From Archilochus colubris (lineage: Eukaryota > Chordata > Aves > Apodiformes > Trochilidae): 64,000 bases of DNA. This document shows positions 12,679 through 26,548 of this stretch, piece by piece (position 1 is the stretch's first letter; the number at the start of each line of letters is the position of its first letter). The translations under genes and the position numbers were made by a program. The notes beneath the pieces are model-generated. The model was given only the letters and a program-made list of their open reading frames with translations, was not told the origin of the DNA and did no database searches. Location: NCBI GenBank assembly GCA_023079485.1, contig CM041083.1, positions 62,129,810-62,193,809 of the forward strand, in the 5' to 3' direction.

Positions 12679-15600
12679 GTCAGTCCCCACCTTTGGGGTT
12701 ACTACTCCAAAATCCACTGTTACTATTTGGGTGAATAATCCCTGCTGGAAAATGCCATGCCTGCTGTTGGGAGCCTTCTCTGGCACTGTGAAGGCTGTTC
12801 AGCAGCAGAAGTTGAGGTAGTGGGAGAAGTCTCCACAGCCTTTCTCAAGCCATTTTTTAATTTAATGAGAGCTACTAATTGCATTGATTTCTAAATGTTT
12901 CTTTCTGTGATGCTGAAAGTTTCTCTGCTTATCCTACATGACCTGCTTCACCAGATTTTGTTACTCTTTGTCACTGTCACAGTCTTGTTGACAGGGAGCT
13001 AAAGAGCATTTCTTTTGGGGATGCTCTTTATGAATCTGCACCTCAGATGTGGTTATGAGATGGTATAAACCTGCCCCTGTCCCATCACTGCAGCTGAGAA
13101 GTGTCTTCTCTCTTGCCAGCCTCATCCCACTCATGGGTGAACCCACATGCTCCTGGTTGGGTCAAAGTCTATTACTACACCAACATCCTGGCCTCACATG
13201 ATCTGCATTAATACCATACCTATAACCTACTTAGAGGCATTCACACACACATGCCTTTCAAATTTTGACTCACTACAATGTCTTGTGAACTAAAGATCGT
13301 GTCCAAAGATGCACTTCCAAAGAAGCGTGTCCAAACAAGGGCAACAAAGCTGGTGAAGGTTCTAGAGCATAAATCTTAGGAAGAGCATTTGAGGGAACTG
13401 GGGTTGTTTAGCCTGAAGAAAAGGAGGCTGAGGGGAGACCTCATCCCTCTCTACAGTTACCTGAGGAGAGATTGGTGCTAGGTGGGTGATGGTTTCTTGT
13501 CCCAAGTAGCAAACAACAGGACAAGATGAAATGGACTCAAGTTGTGCCAGAGGATGTTTAGATTAGGAAAAATTTCTTCACTAAAGGGTACATAGGTAGT
13601 GGGACAGGATGCTCAAGGAAGTGGTGGAATCATTCGTGGAGGTATTTAAAAGACATCTAGATATGGTGCTTAGGGACGTGGTTTAGTGGTGGACTTGCCA
13701 GTGCTGACCTAATGGTTGGACTTGATAATCTTGACAGTCTTTTACAATCAAACTGATTCCATGATTCTATGATCTGTTCTCCCATGCAATGGGAAGTAAA
13801 AAGTTTCCCTGGTCTATCTCATTTCCCTCAAAGAAAAACAGGAAGGAAAGGCTGTCCTCTTAATGTAGGTGTTAAAATTAGTGGTGGTAGAGTGTTAAGT
13901 GGAGATTTTTCTCCTCAAAATTTGATCAAGATGGTTAAAACTGCTTATCATTTTAACCTTGCCACAAATCACTTTCCATACTGCAAAGTCTTTGGGATAT
14001 TGGGAGCCTGTCAGCATTTGAGACAGTGACTGAACACATGCATTTTAGTTGGGGTTTCTTCTTAAAATTAGTGATAACCCAAGAATAACTGTTTGCATGG
14101 CAGTACTCAGCTCCATGTGGGAACCTCTCCCGGGGGCAGAGTCCCTAAAAGCAAATAGGTGCTCTTGCTGACAAGTCAGGTGGGAGCAGCAGCAGAGGAG
14201 AACATGCAGAAGGGGGAGTTTGTGGCAGTGCAGGGATAAACACAGGGCAAGGATAACGTGGCTTTTTATAAAGGTCTATTTTAGGTACTAGGTGGAGGCG
14301 ACTGATTCTTAACCTTGCTGGCAGGTAACAGTGCCAGTCAAGTCTTAACTCATGAATAAAATGATCCAATCACATGATATTTTCACTGATGTGGAAACAA
14401 AGCTGGTATCTAGCTGCACTTTTCAGTAAAAGCATGCTAATATTACATAATTACTGTGATTTTTAAAATTATTATTCATATGCTTCTAGTTAGCAGATTA
14501 AGCTGTCATTTTCCTTAAATTAAAATTGTAATGTGATGAGCTTGCTGTATTGCTGGAATAACAAATTAAGTATTGCCAGTGAGGGAAGAGGAATAGTGGG
14601 GTTATGATATTTGATAAACGAGTGAAAAACAATCAGCACAGTATTTATGAGCACCATGGGCTGAGGAACTGTGGGAGAGGGAAAGAAGGAAGGGGGTTTG
14701 AACAAATTCCTCTAGACAATAACAAAATCCTTCAACATGGAAGCAGTGATGAAGCACTGTTTGCCTTAGCATTCCTTTGTTGCTCAGGCCAGGGGCTAGC
14801 TTTTCAAGCTCTTGGTCTAAATATAAAACATTTGTTTGTTAGAGATAAAAATTCTAACAACTGGCCATCATGCTGTATTAAGGTTGCTAATCTCTCTGCA
14901 TTAACTTTAATCATCAGATGTTTTTGAAGAGAGGAGAGCGACCAATTCCCCAAGGGCTTTCTGAGTCCAAACCTCATTTTTCAAATTTTGTAAATGATAT
15001 GCAGAGCTGAAATTAAAAAGCCTTTGAAATGAAATATTGATAGATAAGAAGACAGTCCCTGAGCTAAAGAACCATATTGATGCATACATACTACAACACT
15101 TTAACACTGTATAGCTCGGTAAAGAAAATTATTTTGTACGAAGAAATGCTTTTCATTGTATGGTTCAAATTTATGATGAAAAAAGGAGCTGAAGGGACAC
15201 TTCTTCTTTACCAGATGAATCCTAATACCTCTTTAAGTATCTATGTGAAATGTGGTGAATCTCAAGTACGTCCCTTAAAAATCCAATATATTATAACCAT
15301 GTTTGCCGTGGAATGTATTGTCCTGCAGTAAGTTAACCTTTTCAGAAAAGGAGGAAAATAGGTCCTTTCTGTTTATGTAATCTGAAGATTAGTCTGCAGT
15401 ATTTGGTGTGGAGTAAAGAACATAGAAGTGCTTTGGAGAAGGCAGAGGAGCTATGCTGATGGCCAGGTGAGTCTAACAAAGACCTGATGCTGCCCTGTGG
15501 ATTCCTCTCATTCTGCAGCTCTATGCAAGGATAAAGCCCTTCACAGCTCAGCACCTTGGGAATCTGACCTGGTTTAAGATTTTATTCAGCACAGTGCACT

Positions 15601-16469
15601 CCGACAGAGAATTTCAGATGTAAGCTGCAGTTCAGAAGATCAATTACTGTTTTTTATTCTGCTATTACTCCTGAGGGTGCATTTGCCATGTAATTAATTT
15701 TATGTAGGGTTCTTCCATCCCCCCATTGACACTTTCCTAGTAAAAGTATCTGCTCTGATAGATTCATGTCTTCACTTAGCTTTAATCTTATGGGCTGAGA
15801 TCCATCTTCCAACATAGCCAAGCTGTCTAAGAGCACTCTGTTTAAATCTTGAGAAGAGGAATAGCCAGGATTAAAAGCCTCCATGGAAACAGGGGGTAGG
15901 GAAAGTGGGAAAACAGGGCTTGCTCTCCAGTGGACACGCTGTACTCAGAGATGATCCCAAAGGATTTCTATGGGACCTTCTTTTGAACCTTTGCTCACAG
16001 CAGCATCATCTTTCTCATGGAACAACTCATTCCTTGGTAGAACAACTACAGAGGCTTCTTGCAGTTGGATCCTTGAAGTAAATGTGCCCTTGAGATGTGG
16101 TAATTGAGAAAAGTAGTATTTATGTGGGCTAAGAAGTCGTGCTAAACATCCAACAAGCCTGCTGGTGTGTCCTTGCTAGGTCTGGGAGGGGATATGAAAT
16201 CTGTGAATTGGGGAGTTTGGGATCTGCAAGTCTCAGGACAACAGGAGGGGGGTACAGAAGACTTTATTTTTTCATTAAATCATTGCCATCCATTTGTCCC
16301 CCAGCTTTGCTGACATCTGAAATGTTGCAGGCTAGATGACACAGCTTAAGTCTCCTTCATCATACTTATGCTCTTGTCCTTTTGTCTGGAAGCCTCTGGG
16401 AAAAACAGGGCTACTTAGCAGAGGAGCCAATTCAGTGCTGAGTATCTGAAACTTTTCTTTGTCTTTCAG
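12679..16469 (+). other. DENND5B: Intron 2 (3.8 kb)
   Basis: Donor GTCAGT and acceptor GTCTTTCAG. It contains one degraded sense CR1 fragment. The rest is unique AT-rich sequence with no additional coding signal that I can support. Confidence 0.9.
13324..13773 (+). mobile_element. CR1 LINE 3' fragment, degraded, sense
   Basis: It begins in the CR1 section corresponding to GTCCAAACAAGGGCAACAAAGC, continues through the AGGAGGCTGAGGGGAGACCT segment and ends with ATTCCATGATTCTATGAT (about 13756-13773). It carries several indels relative to the other copies, so no long frame remains. It is 5'-truncated and sits in intron 2. Confidence 0.92.
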
Positions 16470-17006
16470 GCAAACTTGTGCTTTGTAGACATTGACAACC
16501 ATTTCATCGAACTGCCGGAGGAATTCCCCCAGTTCCCCAACAAGCTGGAGTTTATCCAGGAAATCTCAGAAGTTCTCCTGCAGTTTGGGATCCCACCGGA
16601 GGGTAACCTGCACTGCAGCGACAGTGCCACCAAACTCAAGAACCTGGTTCTTAGTGACCTGGTGAACGACAAGAAGAATGGGAACATCCCCAGCAATGCC
16701 CTCAACATGTACGAGCTGCTGAAAGGCAACGAGACCATCGCCCGCCTCCAAGCCCTTGCCAAGAGAACAGGAGTGACAATGGAAAAAATCACCATCACGG
16801 CTCCCCTGGTGGAGAAGGAGAAGGATGGGAAATTGCCATGTGAGGAGGTGGAGCTGAGGGACTACAAACTGAACGTGCAGCTCCGCGAGGTGTTTGCCAA
16901 CCGCTTCACGCAGATGTTCGCAGACTACGAGGCTTTTGTCATTCAGGCTGCCCCCGATATGGAGTCCTGGCTGACAAACAGGGAACAAATGCAAAACTTT
17001 GACAAA
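16470..17006 (+). CDS. DENND5B: DENND5B exon 3: large d-DENN exon
   Basis: Acceptor TCTTTCAG|GCAAAC and donor GACAAA|GTAAAG. At 537 nt (179 codons, residues 191-369) it is the longest exon in the window. It starts [20 protein letters not shown] and ends [13 protein letters not shown]. It covers the c-DENN to d-DENN transition and most of d-DENN, including [20 protein letters not shown], a hallmark of DENND5 proteins. The stretch [18 protein letters not shown] lies in the family's least conserved acidic/basic loop. Long reverse-strand open frames here (16466-16798 and 16566-16994) are shadows of this exon. Confidence 0.98.
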
Positions 17007-18385
17007 GTAAAGATAACCACCACTTCATTTTTTTCCCTCTGAAAGTGCTTTTTGGGAGGGAGGGAGAATACCTATAGTATGCATGTATAGCCTGAGTACT
17101 CTTTAATCCACTGTTCACCCTCTGCCTCACCACAACACTTGTCAATTTTGTTTATAAAGAGCCAGATGGGCTGACAGAGTAAATTGGTGCAGACCCACCA
17201 AACCGGTCAGAGCCATCTTGGCTTGTATGAACCATGCTGGTGGATTGCTTCTGCACAGCTGATGGGGCTTTTCCTGTGGGTTTGGTGGAAGGGCAACAAG
17301 AAAGTGATTTACTTTTTGAAAATTATTTTCTTTTTTCTCTGCTGAGAGGAGAGGTGCATGCAGGAGACAAAAACCAAATCTGGTCTTGTTTCCTAATTTC
17401 ACAGAAGAGCTTTTTCTTAATGGGTAGTGTTGTTTCAGTAGGTTATGGCATCCTTCTGGCAGAGGAGTACTCTTATGTCCTCATTTGTAAGTGTTTACAC
17501 AAGAGTACACACTTCTCAAGGAAACTGAGATTAGAAATGGGAAAATAAAGAGACTGTAGGCCAGCAAAAGGAATTAGAAACATTTGGGAGCTTGCACAGT
17601 TACTATTTCTGAGTAATTTGGCAAAATAGATAGCACTCTTAGCCATCAGCTTTTTCAGATGCAAGTCCTTCTCCAAGAAGAATGTTAGAGGGATAAACAG
17701 TCAGGAACAGGCTAAATATTGATCTGAGTCAGGTTTTGATCCAAAAAATGCTTCCGTGCCTTTTATTGGTCTTGTTTTGTATTCAGGTGGTGGAACAAGT
17801 ACAGCATTCAAAAGGAGGGACTTGTTGAGGCAATCTGTGATATACAATAGAATTGGCTCTTACGGTCAGTGCATTCAGATATTTAGGCACACACTCAGTT
17901 TTAATTGGAAATTCATTATTAATTGCCTCACTTAACTCCACAAAAGAGCAATAACTGAAGAGCACTTTACACATCGATGTATAACATATATGTCATGAGT
18001 ATAACAAGGCACCTGGTCCCAAGCAGGGACGTGCTGACCTAGAGGACCCAAGTTGGCACACATGGTAGTGGTCTGCTTTGGGTTGCATGGGGCTCATCCT
18101 GCAGGTGGTACTGCTGAGATGCTTTGGAAATGCTGTCAGCAAGGGCACCACTTCAGTAACTCCTCATTCCCTTTACTCGAGCCCCCACGAGGCCTCCCTG
18201 ACTTCTTATTTCTCACAGTCCTAGCAAAAGAGGTGACCTGGGAGGCAAACCCCTTTGTAGATGGGTTTGCACCTCTCAGAGAGGTGTTTTTTGTGGTGGG
18301 AAGGCCTAGTGCAGGCTGGATCAGTTCTCTGTCATGATGTGGCTCAGGTAGGAACATGGCACTAATGAGGTGTTCTGTGTTTCAG
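17007..18385 (+). other. DENND5B: Intron 3 (1.4 kb)
   Basis: Donor GTAAAG and acceptor TGTTTCAG. Unique sequence with no repeat or extra exon that I can support. Confidence 0.9.
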
Positions 18386-18617
18386 GCTTCCTTCCTTTCG
18401 GACCAACCTGAGCCTTACCTCCCGTTCCTTTCACACTTCATTGAAACACAGATGTTTGCAACCTTCATAGACAATAAGATAATCTCCCAGTGGGAAGAGA
18501 AAGACCCTTTTCTACGAGTTTTTGACTCCCGCATTGAGAAAATAAGGCTGTATAATGTGAGGGCCCCTGCACTGCGCACATCCAACTATCAGAAATGCAG
18601 CACTTTGAAAGAAGCAG
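18386..18617 (+). CDS. DENND5B: DENND5B exon 4: end of d-DENN
   Basis: Acceptor TGTTTCAG|GCTTCC and donor GCAG|GTATGT. It encodes residues 370-446 and one base of the next codon. [18 protein letters not shown], then [14 protein letters not shown], the [20 protein letters not shown] segment and [15 protein letters not shown] close the d-DENN region. The protein would be truncated if this exon were skipped, because its phase (0 in, 1 out) is asymmetric. Confidence 0.97.
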
Positions 18618-20745
18618 GTATGTTCAGACGGGCTACTAAAATATTCAAAAGTACAGTGTCAGCCACAAAGAAATATAGGTACTCAGTCATCTGAGCGCTG
18701 CAGCTGTTGAGGAAGCCCCAGACTCAGTGGTGTCCTTATTTTCCCTAGACAAAAACTTCAGCATGCTTTTAAATGCTAAAACCAGCAGTAGCCATCACCT
18801 TCCCTTCAAACTCTCCTGTGCCAGGGCCCTTGATGAGCACAAACAAAAGCATGGAGCTGGGCTCCTGTTCCATTGCTAGGAGAGCTTTCCTTCACTGCAG
18901 AGGTGGGACCAGTGCCAGACACACCAAGGAGCTGAGCCCTGGTGTCTGCTCTACTGGCCTCATCTTCCCTTTCTTGTAAAAAGACTTTTTTTTTTTTTTT
19001 TTTTTTTGCCTTAGGCCATTTGGTTATAGCAGCAGGAGATGCTGGGTACCTAATACTGTGTGGCATATTTAGTAGCTCCAGTAATGCATTCTCAGTGTTA
19101 ACAACCAATACCCTGTATACTGAAGATTTGGATTTTTTTCCATTGCAATCACAGAATGCATTTTCAATTTATACTTGAGTTTCTTACTGTGCAAGTATTT
19201 ATTTCGTTTCCAAGTAATACAGGGAAATTATACACTTAAATTTGCTGAGACATATTAATGAACTGGGGCAAACACATTTCTCGTGGTGGGTTGTTTTTTT
19301 TTTTCATTTTAATTTTCAGAGTGTTTTACTTGTTACAGATGTGGCAGGCATAGAAATTCTCTGTCTGCTGAACTTCTTCTATTTAAAACCAGTTCTAATT
19401 TACAGGTCGAGTGTCTATTCAGCGTCTAGTTTTGGTAGATATTGTGGCACCGGAACCTCATTCTCTGTCTTGTGAAAAGCAGCAGACTGATAGTAATGCC
19501 AATTTGCCTTTGTATTTACCATTCACAACATATGTGACCTTAGCACTGATCCAGCACCTGCTTGTTTAACCTACTGTTTTTAGAATGCTTCAGACCCTCT
19601 GACTTCACAATACACGGTCCAAATCCCTTCCTCAAAACAACCAAACCACCAAAGAAAAACCACCCCAAAAAACCCCAAACATATACAGAGTGGTTGGGGT
19701 TTTTTGTTTTTATTTTTTGTAGAGGGAAGATTAAAAAAAAAGCTGATGATTTTCTAATGATAATGTATGTAAATCTTATGACAGTTTCTTTCCCATCACA
19801 GTTTTATAAAATGGGACACAAGGTCTGTGTTGTTCTCAACAAATGGAAAATGGATTTAGTTTCCACATTTTGCATATTGATTCACTAGTCAGGATAGGCT
19901 GAAAAGAACAGGCCTGCCCATTAATGGATGGGCGGTAACAAGTTGAATATTAAAGTTTCTAATTAAATGCTGCTTTTCCCCATGCAACTCCTTTCCCCTC
20001 TCCTTCACAGTGCATCTGACTCAGTGATGAGAGGGTGACAGATTTTATTTTCATCCTGCTCAAGATTTGAGATTAAATCCTCCCATCCTTGAAGCAAATG
20101 ACTGAACTGCATTAGTCTCAGCAGAGCCATGATTAGGGAGCCCTCTCTGGTCTTGTCATAGCCTGCCCTGCTTCCAAGCATCTGTTCATCTTCTTGCTGC
20201 TGCTCAGGCCTTGCTGCAGTTAGCCATGCTTTTTAAGGGCCTATCATCCATCAGTGGCATATTTAATTTCAGGAGGGGGATTGTTATAGATGCCAGATGT
20301 TTGCAAAACTCAGGTATCATCACCCTTACATCTGCCCAGGGAGATGTGTCCAGGGCAAAGCAAGATGTCCAACCCTGCAGAGATGCAGCTGGTCTCAGAG
20401 GCTCAATCCTGCCAAAGGAACATGAAAGCCAAACATTGAATTCCAGGAAAAGATTACACTGCCCTTGCCATTTCATAGCCCATCTTGTTGACTCCTATAA
20501 ATACCTGCTTGCTTAACAGCTAACTTGCTTGTGCTGATCTTTGTGGTGTTGGGTGGAGAAACCTAAAGCAAAATAACAAAATAACAGCGGGGATGTTTCC
20601 TCACTTCTTAAAGGCACAGATTTATGGGTCTAAGGTCACTAATTCAACTGTTCAGAGTGTTTTCAGGGTTGAGAGCATGCCTGCTTCTGTTGTGCCTTCA
20701 GGTGGTTCACTAACACAGTTGTTCCCCTGTGCCTGTAACTTGCAG
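18618..20745 (+). other. DENND5B: Intron 4 (2.1 kb)
   Basis: Donor GTATGT and acceptor ACTTGCAG. It contains a 22-base T run (18986-19007) and an A/C-rich patch near 19635-19682. Nothing else is recognised. Confidence 0.9.
18986..19007. repeat. T22 homopolymer tract
   Basis: An uninterrupted run of 22 T on the plus strand. No adjoining retrotransposon body was recognised. It could be a mononucleotide repeat or the remnant of an antisense poly(A) tail. Confidence 0.85.
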
Positions 20746-20896
20746 CTCAATCCATCGAGCAGAGGCTGATGAAGATCGATCACACAGCCATCCACCCCCA
20801 CTTACTTGATATGAAGATTGGCCAAGGGAAATATGAACAAGGATTCTTCCCAAAATTGCAATCGGATGTCCTGGCAACGGGACCCACCAATAACAA
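20746..20896 (+). CDS. DENND5B: DENND5B exon 5: post-DENN linker, first part
   Basis: Acceptor CTTGCAG|CT completes the split Ala codon, and donor AACAA|GTAAGG is near consensus. It encodes residues 447-496 and two bases of the next codon: [20 protein letters not shown], then [20 protein letters not shown] and ATGPTNN. This segment is almost invariant between DENND5A and DENND5B. It follows the d-DENN domain. Confidence 0.97.
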
Positions 20897-23800
20897 GTAA
20901 GGATAGGTTTTATTTGCTGAGCTTGAAAGCAGGTTTCTCATTTACAAGATTCACATCATTGGACTGAAGTCTTAATTTTGGATGGCTTCTGACCATTCTG
21001 ATGAACTTTAGCAGCTCCTTCCATTTCTGGTTTTTATGGGCTTCTATTTTTGAAGTTACAGTCATGGTTTGAGTTACCTTAGAAAGACTGCTCAGCACTG
21101 GTTTCTCTTGAGTGGTAAGTGCTGTGCCTCCTCATACATGTTTTACTTTGATCATTGCCATAATAAATTTAATTTCTTCTGGCTTGCACTGAATAAGGTA
21201 AGTTGGAAACCATCAGATAAAATTCAGATTCTGAAAGAAATTTTGGTATTGAAGCCTCCACATCATCATATGCAATTTAATTAATATCCACACTCTTCCT
21301 CTCTTTTCTTTAGCTGCTATTACATGACCCAAAGATTCTTATAGCTCTTTTATAGTTCTCTTTCAATTTCCACATTAGAATTACCTGGAAGAAGAATTCA
21401 GTGAAGGTGGACAGAATGTGGCTCTGTACCTACATTGCTATTTTGAGTCTGACATGGTTCTGTAGTGCACTTTGATATGAAGGGAGAGGTACCTAAAACA
21501 TACAGTCTGGCATGTCCATTATATAGTTAATTTTCCTAATGTAAAATGAGAACCTGGAGCAACTAATACACTTTGCACATAGAGTTACAAAGTAAGTGCT
21601 GTATCTTTATGTTTTTTCTTCCCCCAGAGCTCAGGAAAAGAGGGGAAAGGTTTGTGCATCAGTGATTACTACTTCCTGATATTACTCAGGAGAAAACTTG
21701 CAGTTTTGGTGGTAGGTCAAGGTGGGGCACAGCTAAATCTGAGAGCTTTAGAACCTGCAATTTTCCAAATTTTAAAGCTAGCTATGCACTGAGCTCCTAA
21801 ATGAGGTGTCTACTTAATTCTATTTATACACCTTTTGTGTACCTGAGTGCTAGCTAAGCCCTTTTTAATAATCTAACAGGGATAAGTCTTGCAAATAATA
21901 AAGGTATTGTTAAGCACTGAATGTTTAAAGAATTTCTATTCCTTAAAAGAAATTTCTAACAAATAAATCAAAGGAGGACTGTGTATTTCAAAGTTTCTTT
22001 GTCTGCAGTTTTCTTGCAAAGTGAGACAAAGTTTACAGGTAGTGCTCCCTTGAGGAATGAAGGATTTTTTTTATCTTGTGGAATGCTGTGGTCAGCAGTC
22101 TGCCTCTTATCCTGATGGTGGGTTTCAGTTTTACAGTGTCAGGAACAGTGTGAGTGTGCCCAGCCTGCTGAAAGTTGCTTGTATCTTTTGGGTCTCTTGC
22201 AGAATCTCAGTGAATCTGTGAATAACCATCAAATTAAAAATAGTTTTCCTTATGCTTTTGAGATGCTTCTGTTAGATATATTAGAATGTGACTTGAACTC
22301 CTGAAGTGATACTTTTGATTTAGGTAGCTGGTTTTGGTCTTCAAATTGTAGCATGTTTCAGAATTTGTAAGTACCAAAATCCCATTACTTACCACAAAGT
22401 GGTGTCAAAGTGACAAATGCTTGGAATTCCTCCAGCTGTATATTGCCAAAAAGGCTTGTAATTGAAAAATCTCAAGACCATCTGTTTTTATCTTTCTGCT
22501 TCCTGGCTTTTATCTGTGAGCATCTGGGAGGACTCTCCCTCTCATTTAAGACATGTAATTCTGCTGAATTTACACCCACATATAAAAAAGATAGCCTTTT
22601 CATGCTCTCTGCAAATACATCATAATTCTTTTGACCACAAAAGCAATTGAAGCATAGCCATGCATTAATCTGAATTTCCCAGTGTATGCTGCTTGGGAGT
22701 GTGTTATACTTGCATTTGGGACTACTGGGCATTTCAGTTCCATTCCCTTGCACTTCACATGTAGCTATTGTGTGTGTTCATAAACTTAATGCAAGGAATA
22801 TTTTTCTGTAGATCAGGATTGTTTTGGCAGACTACAAGTTCTACGCATCAGTTTTTGTCCTGAATATTTTAGGTAAGTGTACTTGAAGGGAAAAAAAAAC
22901 CCCACAAACTAAAACATTCCCATATTTTAATGAAAATTTGCCCTTGCATATCAGGAATCAGATTTTTATTGCTTCCCTTTCTGGACAGATAAGCTAAAAA
23001 TTATATAGCTGGAGCTCATAATATTATCCAGGTATTCTTTTCCTGTACCCAGGTAGAGCCCTGCCTGGTGCTGACAGCACTTATGTATATAATATATCTA
23101 AATCAGAAATACAGTGCAAGGACCACTTTTATTTTGTTAAGTCCTTTATCCCATGTGTGATCCCAGGAAACCATATTGCCCAGACAGGCAGAAATTGTTT
23201 GGAAGGGGGTGTGCCTGGCTCTTGCTTGCTGTGGATGAAGAGCAGGGCTTGGGGACACAGGGAGGGCTGACAGTCACGTTGGATTGCTTCCACCTAAATG
23301 CAGCTGGAAACAAGTGTTGATCACATTACTGTGTGTGTTAAAACACTGAAGTCTGTCAGAGAAGCAAAGTCTGATGCTGGTTCATCTGTCAGCCCACAGC
23401 CATGCTCAGCAGGATGTTTTGCCCCACTTCTGTCACTCTGCTCCTGCTTCCCTCCAAGGTGTCCTCTGAAAGACTGGACAAGTGATTGAACCCGTGCTCC
23501 TCTGGCCCCGTCAGCATCCCATTTCTTGCTGCTTTCTCTCATCTGCTTGGTCATTTTTGGGTTAGGAAAGCCTCATTTTACATTTGCTCCTATTCTGTCT
23601 GGACTTGCAGGTGCATGCTTGGTGTCATGAGCACTTGGCTTTACCATTGTGATGGCAAAGAAATGCTGACTACTTTAGTTAAGCAAGAACTTCACTGAAA
23701 ACAACTCCAGACTGCATTTTTGGGGGGAAAAAAATAATGAAGAGTTTAAAACCAAACAAATTTTAAAAAACCCAAGCAAGCAAAACCAACCAAACAAAAA

Positions 23801-25463
23801 ACCCACACCAAGACCCCAGTTCTATAAAAGCAGAGAAGAGACTTCCAGGTGTATAGGTTCCCTGGTCATCTTTTTGGTCAAAGTTGCCAGAACATGGAAA
23901 GATATTAATTGCAGAATACGCAGATCTGGACTTAAGAAAAATATAACTATTGTATCCAAATATTTCTAGAAAGTAAAAGAAACATTTTTTTTTGTAAGAA
24001 AAGAGTGATTCATCCAAGCTAACAGCAATTAAAAAAAAAAAAGACACCTCCAAAACAAATGAAAAAAATCCCACCAAGTTCTGTTCTCTTTCCCATCAGT
24101 CAGCAACATCCCACTCGAGGGACTCCCTCCGCACTCATTGCTTTTGATACATCCCCCAGGTCATGGGAAAACCTTGTGAAGCTCCAGGCAGCAGCTGCAG
24201 CTTCCTCTGGGTTTAGAGGTGGCCCATGCACCCTGCCCTAACTGTGGAAAGCAGTGGCTTCTGCAGAAGTCCTCCGAGCAAGCATCCCTGGAGACACCAG
24301 GCTGCAGTCCCTTTGGCAGTTGCTCTGTTTATCTGTAAAAGAGCAGTGGTTTCCGGAGTCCTCCTCTCTTTTTTCGAACCCCAGCACCACATTGTGGCTT
24401 CTACATGTGCCCCTCTTCCCTCCCAGCATGTATTTTCTGCCAGGCTTTTAAAACTGTAGCTGGGACTCCACTGGCTGATGCTATCTGCAGCGATGCAGAA
24501 AAGGAATTTGAATGACAAAAAGCTGAGCTACATAAACACTTCATGGTTTTCGATTAGCTAATTGTTAAATTAGGGTGAATATGCTTACAGTGCAAAATTA
24601 AAACAATGACACAAGCTGTGTTTTCAATCTAATTGATTACCTTGTAACTTAATTTGTACTAAGAAGCTTGATAAATGAGATTAAATACTGCAGAGGAAAA
24701 CACTGATTGCACACCAAGCATGGGAATGTATTTGCATTCTAGCAATTTGCAGTGAATGTTTTCTATAAGAACAACTGAACTGCTTTTTTTTTTTTTTCTT
24801 TATTTTGATTTTCAAGGGAAGATTTTGCTTAGTTACACATTTATGAAACGGCTTAAATTATCCTTTTCTCCCTTCCTCTTTGTTTGGCTTGTTTTCCCAC
24901 CTTCTTTCTCTGCTCCCTGCTTTCCTCCTTGCTTCTTCCCCTGCCCAGCCTGTTTCCTCTTTCCTGCCCTGGCCACTTCTCTCTCCTATGAACTTTGTGC
25001 TTTTGTCTGTCCTTGGTGTCCTACCTGACCTGCAGCAATCCTCGAAGGGAAGGGCACAGTCCAAACCTTCAGGCACAGATCCTGGTGTACTCAGCCTCCT
25101 AGCTCCAGGCATTAGCTAAGTGATATGTTGTTCATACCCACAAAGCAGATTTCAAAATAATTTTTTTGCTTTCTCTAGTTATTTGTTCCTGTGCTGTGTT
25201 TTGCTGACCTCACCACTGTGTCAGTACTTATTTGTAAAAATTGTGTATTAGGAGGGGGCTAAATTGGTCCCTTTTTGTGCTCTACTTTGTGACACAACTT
25301 GCATGGGCACTGGACTGTGGCTTCCATTGCTGACCTTCTCCCCTTCAAGTTGTGAACTGCTCTGGGTTTATCTGCCTAAAATTCTCCTGAATTTTAAATA
25401 AGACCATTGTTTGCTTTTTCATTAGCAGTAACATGGGTTAATATTTTCAAAGAAAATGTAATT

Positions 25464-25491
25464 TATATATACACACACACACACACACATA
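25464..25491. repeat. CA microsatellite
   Basis: About eleven CA/AC units flanked by TATATA, in intron 5. An ordinary dinucleotide microsatellite, likely polymorphic. Confidence 0.9.
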
Positions 25492-26489
25492 TAACGCAAA
25501 GTGGTCTTTCTCTTGTACTGAGTGCTCCATCTTACATGTCCTTTTTCTGTCTCCCTACATGCTGGGTACCGTTTGAAGGCTGGCTGTCTTAAAAGAAGGG
25601 ATTTTGGGTTTTTTTCTTTGTTTTGGGTTTTTTTTTCCAGGTAGTTAGAGTCCCGTTTAAATGATCAAGATATGAGTCAGCAGTGAGCCATCCACACAAC
25701 GCTGATGTTATTTAAGCTTTGTGAGTGATAAAACCACACCTTTTAGGTATGAAAATCTGAAACAAGCAGTTATTTTACATTAGATAACCTAATAGATAGA
25801 GGACACCATTGACAGGTGCAGTGAAAATATTAATGACTGGTGTTCAAATACATTAATTTTCAAGAATAAAGTGTGACTGATTATCTACATTTAAAAATGG
25901 TTCCTGAAATAGGAGCTATATGCTATGAGGACTTGGAACCTGATGGGTGAGGCTCCTGAGTACTGATCCTCAGTTGAAGTGTGGCAAGGTGATAAAAGAA
26001 CAATTAACTTCCTGCAGTTAATATATAATTTTAGAGTAGCTAAAATTAAAGAATTAAAATTTATAGAAAAGGAATGCTTGCATCCTCTATTCTGTTTACT
26101 CTCCCCTGAACAGCGTTACTGTCTCAGAAGAGTTTGCAAATTAAATACCATTTAAGACAGTTGGCTCATCAGTGTTTAAGGGGTGATGCAGGCAAATTGC
26201 TACCACAATTCCTTGCAGTGGAAGGTGGTTGAAGTACCACCCTTCTAAATCTTCTTTTTCCCTGCATTCTGATAAGACAATCTGCCAGTACAAGACCTCT
26301 CTGAATGTCATTTTGGCCATTTTTGTCCACCCAACAGGCAGTTTAAAAGCTTTCCTCTTCAGCCCTACAGCAGAGATGGGAAAGGTAAATTAGTGTCTAT
26401 TTGAGCCTTTTTTCTCCTTACCATGGAGCAGTGTGTGCAGAGCAGATGCAGTGCAGGACTTCTGTGAGCCCATCTGTGAGGAGCTGGAG

Positions 26490-26548
26490 CTTGGATTCAA
26501 CCTTCCTTTTAATTTCTTCAGTTCAACATGATTCTATGATCCTATGAC
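26490..26548 (+). mobile_element. Possible CR1 LINE 3'-end remnant
   Basis: GATTCTATGATCCTATGA at about 26530-26547 resembles the terminal CR1 octamer repeats. The preceding 40 bases loosely resemble the CR1 3' UTR. No coding part remains, so this is a weak call. Confidence 0.4.

Noticed and set aside
16466..16994. 110- and 142-codon minus-strand open frames
   Set aside because: They are the reverse shadow of DENND5B exon 3, whose plus-strand translation is fully conserved.
26335..26386. Exon-like stretch CAACAG|GCAGTTTAAAAGC... GGGAAAG|GTAAAT in intron 5
   Set aside because: Splice signals look fair and the peptide is plausible, but the 47-nt length would shift the DENND5B frame. Without transcript evidence it cannot be called.
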